DNA of 64,000 nucleotides from Tetrahymena thermophila SB210 (Eukaryota; Ciliophora; Oligohymenophorea; Hymenostomatida; Tetrahymenidae). The first letter of the stretch is position 1, and every line of letters starts with the position of its first letter. A program made the translations under genes and the position numbers. The notes beneath the pieces are model-generated. The model did no database searches. It was not told the origin of the DNA and saw only the letters and a program-made list of their open reading frames with translations. Below, piece by piece: positions 52,559 through 64,000 of the stretch. The stretch spans positions 62,001 to 126,000 of the forward strand of contig NW_002476237.1 of NCBI RefSeq assembly GCF_000189635.1, read 5' to 3'.

Positions 52559-54712
52559 ATGCTTTCAATTTAGAAAAGTAATAACAAACTAATCTATACT
52601 CAAAAAGCTTTGGTAATTTTAGACTAAAAGCACTTATAAAATTTTATAAAAGAAATAAATTATAGTGCTACCTCCTTTAAAGAGATCAGTATAAGCTTGG
52701 AAGGTGATAACATTAGAAATAAATCTGTTTTAATCAGTTTAATAAACTAGATAAAGTTATTTACTACTGCTTAAAGCCTTGAAATTAATTTCGGCTATTT
52801 AAATATATTAGAAGTTGATGATCTTAAAGCGCTTTTTAAAAATATTTTGGAATTGAAGTAATTAAATAAGCTTTCTCTAGTCTTTGATACATATGTTGTT
52901 GGCATAAGAAAATTAGAAGAATATTAATTAATATCTTTGCTTTATAACGAAATGCCTCAATTAGATACTTTAGAATTAAAATTATGGAAAGATACTCTAA
53001 TCGATTTTGGAGATTCTAAAAATTTCGTATCTTTATTTATTTAGTAGACATAAATAAAAACTTTAAAATTAGAACTAAAAGATAATAACTTAAATAATAC
53101 TTTTATGGCTAATATAACAAACGACTTCTGTAAATTAATCTAACTAAAGTAATTAGATCTAACTCTAAAAGATAGCGAGAGTGCAATTGACCTTAAATCA
53201 ATTATTTAGAATTTATTTTTGTTGAATTTAGAATATCTTTTTTTAACAGTAGAAAGGTGTTAGATTGACGAAAGTGAAAGTAATATTTGCCTAATAAATA
53301 ATAAATCGTAAAATTTAATAAAAAGTATTGGCATAAGATTTGTAGAAATTGAAAATATTGGCAATACTATAAAAAGTATTTTAAGCAACATAAATAGCTT
53401 TCTTAATTTAGAGAAATTCTATTTTTATTTAGATAAAATTAAAGACTTAGAAAACTTACAAATAGAGAGGCAAACATACAGCGATGAGCTATCTAATTTA
53501 AAACATCTTAATGTCGAAATTTTAAATACAATTGTTTCTCAGTCATTAATTAGCCATATTAATAGAACTTTACTAAATGTGTTCTAAGATATTAAATAAT
53601 TAACAATTTCCTAAAATAAATATAAAATACAATTAGAAAGTTTTGATGAAGATACTAAAAACTATAAATTTGTTTATGATTCTTTTAAAAATGAGAAATT
53701 TTTAAATTAAATCTAAGAATTAAGCTTCTACTAAAAATAGAATTAATACTTTAAAAAACTATAATTATCAGAATTAAGTAACATTTAATATGCTCATTTA
53801 CCAAAAAATATTTCTTTAGATGAAGTTTATATTGAGTAAACTATCAATTAGGATTCTTTAAATGGTTTAGCAAAATACTTGAATTCATTAGATACAATTG
53901 GTCTTAAAATGTTTTAACTTGAAATACTCAACAATGAATACTAATAACTCAACGTAGACTAACTTGTAAAAGTTTTAATAAAATTTAGAGACATACTTAA
54001 TATTACTGAGTTTGAAGTATTTTTTGATTTAAAATAGATGCCGAAAATATTAAAAATAAGTGATAAAGAAAAAAAATTTATTATCTAATTGAATAGTCTA
54101 TATTATTAATATATTTTTAAACAATTACTAAGAATTTTACCTAAAGAAAGTTAGAAATTCGATATGAATCTAATGATAATTTAAAATGACTCATACTTTA
54201 ATATGAATACTTAAGAATTTATTAGCATTTAATAAGATAATATTTTAAAAGAATAAGAATCAAATAATATACTTTTTGATTTTTTGCATTTATGGTCATA
54301 AAAAAAGGAGCTCCATTTAGGCTAGAAGTTTAGCTTTAACAATTTAAAATATAAAAGTGATATACCAATTAATAATTTAAAAATTAATTGTTGTGAAAAC
54401 TTTTAACTCTCAAATATCCTTTAAAAATTTACAAATATTTAATGCTTAGTAGTAAGCAAGTAAAGCTATGAGGAAATTTATGATATTTAACTATTTTTAT
54501 TAGAAATTTTAAATTTGAATTCATTAACTAGCTTCATCTTTTCAATTAATTGCACAACTGATGACAAAGATACATTAAAATTATGGTTAAAACATTTAAA
54601 TGAAGGAGAGTTACAAATAAAATAAATGAGAATATTAAAAATAACTATAAAAGAAGAAAAAATAAGATTAACAAATTTAATAAAATAGTCAAAAAACCTA
54701 ATCATATGTTGA
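52559..54712 (+). CDS. tandem leucine-rich family protein, copy B (717 aa)
   Basis: This is an intronless frame of 718 codons from ATG (MLSIQKSNNKLIYTQKA) to TGA. It is a leucine/asparagine-rich solenoid-like protein with loose LRR-type segments spaced 25-35 residues apart (LNKLSLVFDTYVVG; LDTLELKLWKDTL; IKTLKLELKDNNL; LKQLDLTLKDSESA; LEYLFLTVERC). A central FVEIENIGNTIKSILSNINS and a C-terminal LKITIKEEKIRL then NLIIC are seen. No signal peptide, membrane segment or enzymatic motif. Function is unknown; a protein-interaction scaffold is a guess. Its 5' flank and first two thirds are closest to copy E. Confidence 0.8.
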
Positions 54713-55404
54713 TTGATTAATTGATTTTTAAAATAAATATTAAAAATTACAACATAATTAATTATACATAATTTTAATTTGTGTGTGTGTATTTTATATT
54801 ATATAATATATGCAGTTGAGGATAAATTACTATCTTTTTTAATTAATTTTTTCTTAAAAAAAATATTATAACAGCAAATTCTAAAAATTTTCCAATATTT
54901 CAGAAAACCTCCCATCTATTTTAGATATTATATTTAACATATTAATAATATCTTTTTTATAAAACTTTTAATCAAAATAAAAGTTTTTTTTTCCCTTTAA
55001 TTTACTTTTTGAAACTCAAAACATTAGTTAATCAAATTATTAGATTAGAAATTATATTATCTATAATTATTTTATAATTATTTTTTGCCTTAATCGCATC
55101 ATGGCGTAACATTGTTTGTTTGATTCATTATTTAAAGAAAGCTAAATATTTCAGAAATTGAATACAAAAAATTAAATACTTTTTTATTCAAAAAATAAAA
55201 CACTTTTATTCTAAAACAAAACACTTTTATTCAAAAAACAAAACACTTTCATTCAAAAAAGAAAACACTTTTATTAAAAAAACAAAACACTTTCAAAAAT
55301 AAAACCCTTTATTCAAAAAACTTGTTTATACTACCTATTTATGTTTTTATTTTTGTTTAAATTATTTATAATTAATTAATTAATTATACGAAAAATTAAA
55401 AAAA
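54713..55404. other. spacer between copies B and C
   Basis: This is AT-rich spacer with a GTGTGTGTGT run near 54780 and the expanded minisatellite at 55165-55320. No coding sequence is seen. Confidence 0.6.
55165..55320 (+). repeat. expanded minisatellite before copy C
   Basis: About seven head-to-tail imperfect units of roughly 20 bp (ATTCAAAAAACAAAACACTTT type). This is the longest version of the element found before each family gene. Unit number differs between copies, as expected from slippage. Confidence 0.85.
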
Positions 55405-57510
55405 ATGCTTTCAATTTAAAAAATTAATAAAAAACTAATCTATACACAAAAAGCTTGGGAAATTTTAGACTAAAAGTGCTTATTAGACTTTATATAAAAA
55501 ATTAAAAATAGTGCTAAATCCTTTTAAGAGATCTGTATAAGCTTGGAAGGTAGTAATATTAGAGATAAATATGTTTTAATTAGTTTAATAAACTAATTAA
55601 AATTATTTACTTCTGCTCAAAGTCTTGAAATCAATTTCGGCTACTTAAATATATTAGAAGTTGATGTTCTTAAAGCGCTTTATAAAAATATTTTGGAATT
55701 GAAGGAATTAAATAAGCTTTCTCTATTCTTTGACACATAAGTTGTTGGCATAAGAAAATTAGAAGAATATTAATTAATATCTTTGCTTTATTAAGAAATG
55801 CCTCAATTAAATATTTTAGAATTAAAATTACAAAAAGATAATCTAATCGATTTTGGAGATTCTAATAATCTCGTATCGTTATTTATTTAGTAGACATAAA
55901 TAAAAACTTTGAAATTAGAATTAAAAGAAAATAACTTAAAAAATACTTTTATGGTTAATCTAACAAAAAATTTAAATAAATTAATCTAATTAAAGTAATT
56001 AGATCTAACTCTAAAGGATAGTGAGAGTGCAATTGACCTTAAATCAATTATTTAGAATTTATTTGTGTTGAATTTAGATGATCTTTCTTTAACAGTAGAA
56101 AGGTGTTAGATTGACCAAAATGAAAATAATATTGGTCTAATAAATAATTAATCATAAAACTTTATGAAAAATATTGGTTTAAGATTTGTAGAAATCGAAA
56201 ATATTGACAATGTTATAAAAGATGTTTTAAGCAACATAAACCGCTTTCTAAATTTAGAAAAATTCTATTTTCATTTAGATAGAATTAAAGGATTAGAAAA
56301 CTTACAAATAGAAAGGCAAACATGGAGAGATGAAATATCTAATTCAATAAATGTTAATGTCGAAATATTAAAAACAATTGTTTCTCAATCATTAATTGAC
56401 CATATTAACAACAATTTACTTTAAGATCATAAAAAATTAATAATTTCCTTAAATAAATATACATTTCAAGTAGAAAGATTTGATGAAATTGCTAAAAATT
56501 ACAATTATAATTATGAGTTTTAATATAGAAATAAGGACTATTAAATCTAAGAATTGATCTTCTAATAAATTTAAAATTAAGACTTTAAAAAACTATAATT
56601 ATATGAATTAAGTCAAACTTAATTAGCTTATTTACCAAAAAATATCTCTATTGATGAAATTGATATAAAGTAAACTATCAATGAGAATTCTTTAGAAAGC
56701 ATAACTTAATTTTTGGATTCATTAGATACAGTTACTCTCAAAATATTTTAACTTGAACTATATAATCATGAGCACTAATAACTCAATACAGACTAACTTG
56801 TAAAAATTTTAATAAAATTAAGAGACTCTATGAATTGTACAACATTTGAAATATTCATTGATATAAGATCGTTTACGAAAATATTAAAAATAAGTGATTA
56901 ATCAAAAAGATTTATGATCTAATTGAATTGTCAACTATTTTAATATCTTTTTAAACCATTACTAAGAATTTTACCTCAAGACTAAAAATTCAATATGAAT
57001 CTAGATATATCGTAAAATGACTCATAAATTAATACCTTTTCTTAAGTAGTTATTAATACTTAATAAGATAATGTTTTAATCGAATAAGAACCAAATATTA
57101 TACTATTTGATTTTTTGCATTTAAGGAAATCAAAAAAGGAACTACATTTAGTCTAGAAATTTAAGTTTGAGGATTTGCCAGTTCATACTTTAAAAATTAA
57201 TTGCTATGATTACTTTTAAAACTCAAAACTTACAAATATTCGATACTTAGATGTAAGAAGTAATAGAAGATTTGAAAAAATTAATATTTAACTATTTTTA
57301 TTGGAAGTTTTAAATTTGAACTCATTAATTAGCTTCATTTATTCAGTATAATGTTCAGAATAAGATTAAAATCAATTAAAATTATGGTTAAAAATTTTAA
57401 ATGATGAAGATTTACAAATAAAATAAATGAGAATAATAAAATTAATTATTAATAATGAAAAAATAAAATCAGCAAATTTAGTAAGACTAAAAAAAATAAT
57501 CATATGTTGA
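55405..57510 (+). CDS. tandem leucine-rich family protein, copy C (701 aa)
   Basis: An open frame of 702 codons from ATG (MLSIQKINKKLIYTQKAWEI) to TGA, intronless. Same family as copy B but the most diverged of the full-length copies. Differences are mostly substitutions plus in-frame indels, for example fewer residues after the FYxQ segment. Start and stop contexts agree with the other copies. The C-terminus ends LKKIIIC. Function is unknown. Confidence 0.8.
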
Positions 57511-58162
57511 TTGATTAACTCATTTTTTTAAATAAATATTGAAAAACTATAATATAATTAATAATATTTTATTTTTATGCATACGTGTTTTATATAATAT
57601 ATGAAGTTGAGGATAAATTACTATTATATTTGATTAATTCTTAAAAAAAATATATTCAAACCAAGCAATTTAGATTTAAAATACCAATTTTATAAAATAA
57701 GGCAATTTATTGCAATTTTAAAGCAATAAGTTAAATTTTTATATGAAATAAAAATCAAAGTTTTAATTATATATTTACTGTTATAAAAAATGTTTATTTG
57801 TAATGATTTTCTTGAATATATACGGAATATTCAAAATATTTTAAAGTTTCGAACTAGAATATTAGAATAATAGTTTTTTTAGAATATTGAAATAATTAGG
57901 ATAAAGTTAGTTTATTTTTTTTTCTAAGTAGCGTAATGGGTAAAATTGTTTATTAGATTAATTATTTAAATAAAACTAAATTTTTCTGATATTCAATTCA
58001 AAAAAAAATACTTTTATATTAAAAAAATAAAATACTTTTATATTAAAAAAATAAAATTCTTTTATATCCAAAAAATAAAATACTTTTATTCTATATATTT
58101 AAACTCTAGTTTTTGTTTAAACTATTTATAATTAATTAATCATACAAAAGATAAATAAAAAA
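57511..58162. other. spacer shared with the one before copy F
   Basis: This is AT-rich. The block around 57765-57830 (TATATTTACTGTTATAAAAA, then TTTATTTGTAATGATTTTCT) recurs before copy F at about 62980-63030. The start-proximal repeat is annotated separately. Confidence 0.65.
57995..58092 (+). repeat. upstream A/T minisatellite before copy D
   Basis: Four head-to-tail units close to AAAAAATAAAATACTTTTAT, 60-165 bases before the ATG of copy D. Same element as before copies B, C, E and F. Confidence 0.8.
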
Positions 58163-60226
58163 ATGACTTCAATTTAGAAAATTAGTAACAAGCTAAGCTT
58201 TAAACATAATGCTTGGGAAATTTTAGATTAAAAGCATTTATAAAACTTTATTTAAATAATTAAAACTTGTGCTGCCTCCTTTAAAGAGATCAGTATAAGC
58301 TTGGATGGTGATAACATTAGAGATAAATCTGTTTTAATCAGTTTAATAAACTAGATAAAATTTTTTACTTCTGCTTAAAATCTTGAAATTAATTTCGGCT
58401 ATTTAAATATATTAGAAGTTGATGCTTTTAAAACTCTTTTTTCAAATATTTTAGAATTGAAGTAATTAAATAAGCTTTCTCTAGTCTTTGACACAAAAGT
58501 TGTTGGTATAAGAAAATTTGAAGAATATTAATTAATATCTTCACTTTTTAAATAATTGCCTCAATTAGATATTTTAGAATTAAAATTACATAAAGATAAT
58601 TTAATCGATTTTGGAAATTCAGGCAATTTAGTATCTTTATTTATTTAGTAAACATAAATAAAAATTTTGAAATTAGAACTAAAAGATAATAACTTAAAAA
58701 ATACTTTTATGGTTAATCTAACAAAAGACTTTAGTAAATTATTCTAACTTTAGCAATTAGATCTAACTCTAAAGAATAGCGAGAGTCCAATTGACCTTAA
58801 ATTAATTATTTAGAATCTATTATTGTTAAATTTAGAAACTCTTTTTTTAACAGTAGAAAGATGTTAGATTTATGAAATTGAAAGTAATATCTGCGAAATA
58901 AATAATTAATCATAAAACTTAATAAAATATACTAGCATAAGATTTGTTGAAATCGAAAATATTGACAATGTTATTAAATATGTTTTAAGCAATATAAATC
59001 GCTTTGAAAATTTCTATTTTTATTTAGATAAAATTAAGGTCTTAGAAAACTTATAAACAGAGAGTCAAACATGCAGAGATGAACTATCTAATTTAATACA
59101 TTTTAATTTCGAAATTTTAAATACAATTGTTTCTCAGTCATTTATTAGCAATATTAATAGAACTTTACTAAATGTGTTCAAAGATATTAAATAATTAAAA
59201 ATTTCTTTAAATAAATATAAAATGCAATTAGAAAATTTTGATGAAAGTACTAAAAACTTCAAATTTGTTTATGATTATTTTAATAATGAGGAATTCTTAA
59301 ATTAAATCTAAGAATTAAACTTCTACTAAAAATAAAATTAATGTTTTAAAATACTATAAATATCAGAATTAAGTAGCATTTAATTTGCTCATATACCAAA
59401 AATTATCTCTTTAGATGAAATTTATATTAAGTAAACTATCAATTAGGAGTGTTTAAATGGATTAGATAAATTCTTGGATTCATTAGATGGAGTTGATCTT
59501 AAAATATTTTAACTTGAACTACATAATAATTAATACTAATAATTCAACATAGACTAACTTGTAAAAGTTTTAACAAAATTTAGAGGCGTCACGAATTACA
59601 CGGTATTTGAAGTATTTTTTGATTTAAGATAGATACCGAAAATATTAGAAATAACAGATAAAACAAAAAGATTTATTATCTAATTGAAAAGTCCAAATGA
59701 CTTATACTTTAATATGCTTTCTTAAGAAGTTATTAGAATTTAACAAGATAATATTTTAAAAGAATAAGAATCAAATAATACACTCTTTGATTTTTTGCAT
59801 TTAAGGAAATCAAAAATGGAACAGCAATTAGGCTAAAAATTCAACTTTAATGACTTAAAATATCAAAAAGATATGCAAGTTAATACTTTAAAAATTTATT
59901 GTTGTGAAAACTTTTAACGTTCAAATATCCTTTAAAAATTTACAAATATTCAATGCTTAGATATAAGAAATTATAGGTTCAAAACAATTTAAGATATTTA
60001 ATTATTGTTATTTGAAGTAACAAATTTGAATTCATTAATTAGCTTTATCTTTCAAATCAATTATTTTTATTTTCTTAGAGATGAATTATTCTAATAATTG
60101 TTAAAAAGTTTAAATGAAACAGAGTTTAAAATAAAATAAATAAGAATATTCAAAATAATTATTAATAATTATAAAATAAAATTATTAAATTTAATAAGAC
60201 AGTCAAAGAGGTTAGTCATATGTTGA
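58163..60226 (+). CDS. tandem leucine-rich family protein, copy D (687 aa)
   Basis: An intronless frame of 688 codons from ATG (MTSIQKISNKLSFKHNAWEI) to TGA. Compared with copy B it lacks about 30 residues between RFIIQL and YFNM (a joint reading SPNDLYFN) and carries smaller in-frame gaps, for example around RFENFYF. All changes preserve the frame. The C-terminus is RQSKRLVIC. Its 5' region and start codon context match copy F; its 3' part matches copy E. Function is unknown. Confidence 0.8.
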
Positions 60227-60868
60227 TTCATTGACTCTTTTTAAATAAATATTGTAAAATTAAAATATAATTATTGATATTTAATTTTAATGTATATGTG
60301 CTTTATACATCCATTTCTGGTTTTAAAATCCCTCTGAATGGATGGATATATGTAAGTAAATCAACATAATTTGTAAAAATATTGATATATAAATGACTAA
60401 ATGGAAGATTACATATTTATTTTTTTTAAATCAGAATTTATCTGACAGATATATATACTTTGACTTAAAAACCAATCAGAGTATTTTAATTTTTGGTGCA
60501 AAAAATTAAATTTTTACAGTAAAGTGTTATTCTCTGATAATTGAAAAACATAAAAAGATATTAGAATATAAAAAAAAGTCAGTATATATATATATATATA
60601 CTATTCTTTAATCAATAAATTTTTACAATTATTATTTTTTTTTAATCAAGTGATGGAAAAAATCTATTTATTAGATTCATTATTTAAATAAAATTATACG
60701 TTTGTAATATTCAATTCAAAAAATAAAATACTTTTATTTATACTTTTATTTCTACTTTTCAATTCAAAAAATAAAATACTTTTATTTATACTTTTATTTC
60801 TACTTATTTAAGCTCTGGTTTTTGTTTAATTATTTATAATCAATTAATTTTACAAAAAAATTAAAAAA
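60227..60868. other. spacer between copies D and E
   Basis: This contains an inverted pair CATCCATT/AATGGATG at about 60309-60346, a (TA)9 run ending at 60600, and then a block that duplicates the spacer before copy B. Confidence 0.65.
60714..60812 (+). repeat. upstream minisatellite before copy E
   Basis: Two nearly identical long units, each containing TTCAATTCAAAAAATAAAAT, ACTTTTATTTATACTTTTAT and TTCTACTT. The unit is longer than in the other copies but built on the same core word. Confidence 0.8.
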
Positions 60869-62791
60869 ATGGTCTCAATTTAGAAAAGTAATAACAAACT
60901 AAGCTTTAAACATAATGCTTGGTAAATCTTAGATTAAATAAGCTTATAAAAATTTATAAAAGAAATTTATTATAGTGCTACCTCCTTTAAAGAGATCAGT
61001 ATAAGCTTGGATGGTGATAACATTAGAGATAAATCTGTTTTAATCAGTTTAATAAACTAGATAAAGTTATTTACTACTGCTTAAAGCCTTGAAATTAATT
61101 TCGGCTATTTAAATATATTAGAAATTGATGTCCTTAAAGCGCTTTTTAAAAATATTTTGGAATTGAAGTAATTAAATAAGCTTTCTCTAGTCTTTGATAC
61201 ATAAGTTGTTGGCATAAGTAAATTAGAAGAATATTAATTAATATCTTTGCTTTATAACGAAATACCTCAATTAGATATTTTAGAATTAAAATTATGGAAA
61301 GATACTCTAATCGATTTTGGAGATTCTAATAATTTCGTATCTTTATTTCTTTAGTAGACATAAATAAAAACTTTAAAATTAGAACTAAAAGATAATAACT
61401 TAAATAATACTTTTATGGATAATATAACAAAAGACTTAGGTAAATTAATCTAATTAAAGTAATTAGATCTATCTCTAAAAGATAGCGAGAGTGCAATTGA
61501 CCTTACATCAATTATTTAGAATTTATTTTTGTTGAATTTAGAATCTCTTTTTTTAACAGTAGAAGGGTGTTAGATTGACGAAATTTGCCTAATAAATAAT
61601 AAATCGTAAAATTTAATAAAAAGTATTGGCATAAGATTTGTAGAAATTGAAAATATTGGCAATGCTATAATAAGTATTTTAAGCAACATAAATAGCTTTC
61701 TTAATTTAGAGAAATTCTATTTTTATTTAGATAAAATTAAAGGCTTAGAAAACTTTTAAATAGAGAGGCAAACATGCAGTGATGAGCTATCTAATTTAAA
61801 ACATCTTAATGTCGAAATTTTAAATACAATTATTTCTCAGTCATTAATTAGCCTTATTAATAGAACTTTACTAAATGTGTTCTAAGATGTTAAATAATTA
61901 AAAATTTCTTTAAACAAATATAAAATGCAAATAGAAAATTTTGATGAAAGTACTAAAAACTACAAATTTGTTTATGATTATTTTAATCACGAGAAATTTT
62001 AAAATTAAATTTATTAATTTAGGTTACCAAAAAATATTTCTTTAGATGAAGTTTATATTGAGTAAACTATCAATTAGGATTATTTAAATGGATTAGCTAA
62101 ATTCTTGGATTCATTAGATATTTTTGCTCTTAAAATATTTTAACTTAAATTACATAATAATGAATACAAATAACTCAATATAGACTAACTTTTAAAAGTT
62201 TTAACAAAATTTAGATGCATCATGAATTGCACGGTATTTGAAGTATTTTTTGATTTAAGATAGATACCGAAAATATTAAAAATAAGAGATAAAACAAAAA
62301 GATTTATTATCTAATTTTAAAGTCCAAATTATGTAGATAATATTTTAAAAGAATAAGAATCTAATAATATACTCCTTGATTTTGTTTAGCAATTAGGCTA
62401 GAAATTTAACTTTAACGATTTAAAATATCAAAGAGATATGCAAGTTAATACTTTATAAATTAATTGTTCTGAAATCTTTTAACTTTCAAATATCCTTTAC
62501 AAAATTACAAATATTCAATGCTTTGAAATAAGAAATTATAGGTTCAAGGAAATTTAAGATATTTAATTATTTTTATTTGAAGTTTCAAATTTGAATTCAT
62601 TATTTAGCTTTATCTTTGAAATCAATTCTTCTTCTTCTCATTTTAATGATTAATTAACATTATTGTTAAAAATTTTAAATAAAACTGAGCTTAAAATAAA
62701 ATAAATAAGAATATTCAAAATAATATTTAATCATTAAAAATTAAAATTATTAAATTTAATAAGACAGTCAAAGAGGCTAGTCATATATTGA
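60869..62791 (+). CDS. tandem leucine-rich family protein, copy E (640 aa)
   Basis: An intronless frame of 641 codons from ATG (MVSIQKSNNKLSFKHNAW) to TGA, the shortest intact member. It is mosaic: the flank and most of the 5' two thirds follow copy B, but LSFKHNAW near the start and the segment from about 62210 onward (SPN joint, IRNYRFKEIQDI, LFSFIFEIN) follow copy D. Further in-frame losses occur around 61999-62027 and 62335-62395. The last residues are RLVIY rather than LVIC. Function is unknown. Confidence 0.8.
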
Positions 62792-63176
62792 TTGATTGAC
62801 TCTTTATAAATATATATTGTAAAATTAAAATAAAATTATTGATATTTAATTTTAATTCATATGTGCTTTATACAGACTTAATCAACTAGCTCTGAGAGCG
62901 AGAGTATATTTCTAAAATTGGTCAGATCTTAACATTTACAATAAATAAATGAGGAGATGATATAATTAAATCAATTATATATTTACTGATATAAAAAATG
63001 TTTATTTGTAATGATTTTTCTTGAATATATTATTCAAATAATAAAATACTTTTACATTCAAAAAATAAAAAACTTAAATATCCAAAAAATAAAATACTTT
63101 TATTCTTTGTATTTAAACTCTAGTTTTTGTTTAAATTGTTTATAATTAATTAATCATACAAAAAATAAAATAAAAA
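62792..63176. other. spacer before copy F
   Basis: AT-rich; the part from about 62970 matches the spacer before copy D. It ends in the minisatellite words at 63030-63104. Confidence 0.6.
63030..63104 (+). repeat. upstream A/T minisatellite before copy F
   Basis: Three units of the ATTCAAAAAATAAAATACTT type precede the ATG of copy F by about 75-145 bases. Confidence 0.7.
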
Positions 63177-64000
63177 ATGACTTCAATTTAGAAAATTAGT
63201 AACAAAATAAGCTTTCAAAAAAAAGCTTGGGAAATTTTAGATTAAAAGCATGTATAAAACTTTATTTAAAATAGTAAAACTTGTGCTGCCTCCTTTAAAG
63301 AGATCAGTATAAGCTTGGATGGTGATAATATTAGAGATAAATCTGTTTTAATCAGTTTAATAAACTAGATAAAGTTATTTACTACTGCGTAAAGCCTTGA
63401 AATTAATTTCGGCTACTTAAATATATTAGAAGTTGATGCTCTTAAAACGCTCTTTTAAAATATTTTGGAATTGAAGTAATTAAATAAGCTTTCTCTAGTC
63501 TTTGACACATGGGTTGTTAGAATAACAAAATTAGAAGAATATTTATTAATATCTTCGCTTTATAACTAAATGCCTCAATTAGATATTTTAGAATTAAAAT
63601 TACATAAAAATAATCTAATCGATTTTGGAGATTCTAATAATTTCGTATCTTTATTTATTTAGTAGACATAATTAAAAATTTTAAAATTAGAATTAGAAGA
63701 TAATAACTTAAAAAATACTTTTATGGCTAATATAACAAAAGATTTAGGTAAATTAATCTAACTAAAGTAATTAGATCTAAGTCTAATGGATAATGAGAGT
63801 CCAATTGACCTTAAATCAATTATTTAGAATCTATTATTGTTAAATTTAGATTCTCTTTTTTTAACAGTAGAAAGATGTTAGATTTATGAAATTGAAAGTA
63901 ATATCTGCGAAATAAATAATTAATCATAAAACTTAATAAAAAATACTAGCATAAGATTTGTTGAAATCGAAAATATTGACAATGTTATAAAATATGTTTT
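63177..64000 (+). CDS. tandem leucine-rich family protein, copy F, cut by window end
   Basis: The frame opens with ATG (MTSIQKISNKISFQKKAWEI) and stays open to the window end (about 274 codons). It is very close to copy D at the 5' end and shares with it the variants reading LLNLD/E then ERCQIYEIESNICEINN near 63870. The C-terminal half lies outside the window. Confidence 0.75.

Noticed and set aside
60309..60346. Inverted repeat CATCCATT/AATGGATG as a possible transposon end.
   Set aside because: Only one short pair with no transposase, no target duplication and no second copy in the window.

Overview
The window reads as nuclear, probably macronuclear, DNA of an oligohymenophorean ciliate, most likely Tetrahymena. 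It is very AT-rich, has GT..AG introns that are even richer in A+T, and recognisable proteins read through only if TAA and TAG encode glutamine and TGA is the sole stop. The S-adenosylhomocysteinase, eEF1A-like and geranylgeranyl-diphosphate-synthase genes all end on TGA and carry in-frame TAA/TAG at tolerant positions. Under the standard code these genes look shattered, so most real genes here are invisible to a normal ORF call. I see no telomere, rRNA, tRNA, CRISPR or transposon signature.

Layout. 1-2377 (+): 3' part of a TMEM63/OSCA/CSC1-type channel gene. 3097-6516 (-): a copine (C2-C2-vWA) with a C-terminal RING finger. 7354-9958 (+): Q/N-rich protein of unknown role. 11546-12853 (-): intronless divergent eEF1A paralogue. 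14792-22746 (-): a very large gene with a degenerate cyclase-like N-terminus, an AAA-type NTPase, a long Q/S/N-rich stretch and a terminal SH3-like domain. 23391-25664 (-): coiled-coil protein. 26145-26729 (-): 194-aa unknown. 27783-29311 (+): GGPP-synthase-like prenyltransferase. 29905-32441 (-): TMCO4/DUF726 alpha/beta hydrolase. 33071-33235: candidate structured RNA. 34034-38794 (+): LRR gene whose 14 repeats lie each on its own 90-nt exon. 41260-42696 (+): S-adenosylhomocysteinase. 44009-50015 (-): B-box plus LOTUS/OST-HTH protein. 51200-64000 (+): a tandem family of Tetrahymena-type leucine-rich genes (four intact, one decayed, one cut by the window end).

The first 50 kb is a mixed housekeeping and signalling neighbourhood with no operon logic; genes on alternating strands are separated by 0.5-2.5 kb of AT-rich spacer. 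The last 14 kb plus the 34-39 kb gene is a fast-evolving region where leucine-rich proteins expand by two different routes: exon/intron unit duplication inside one gene, and whole-gene tandem duplication with mosaic copies. All calls come from reading the sequence by eye; domain names are by motif resemblance, and exon borders are inferred from GT..AG and reading phase.
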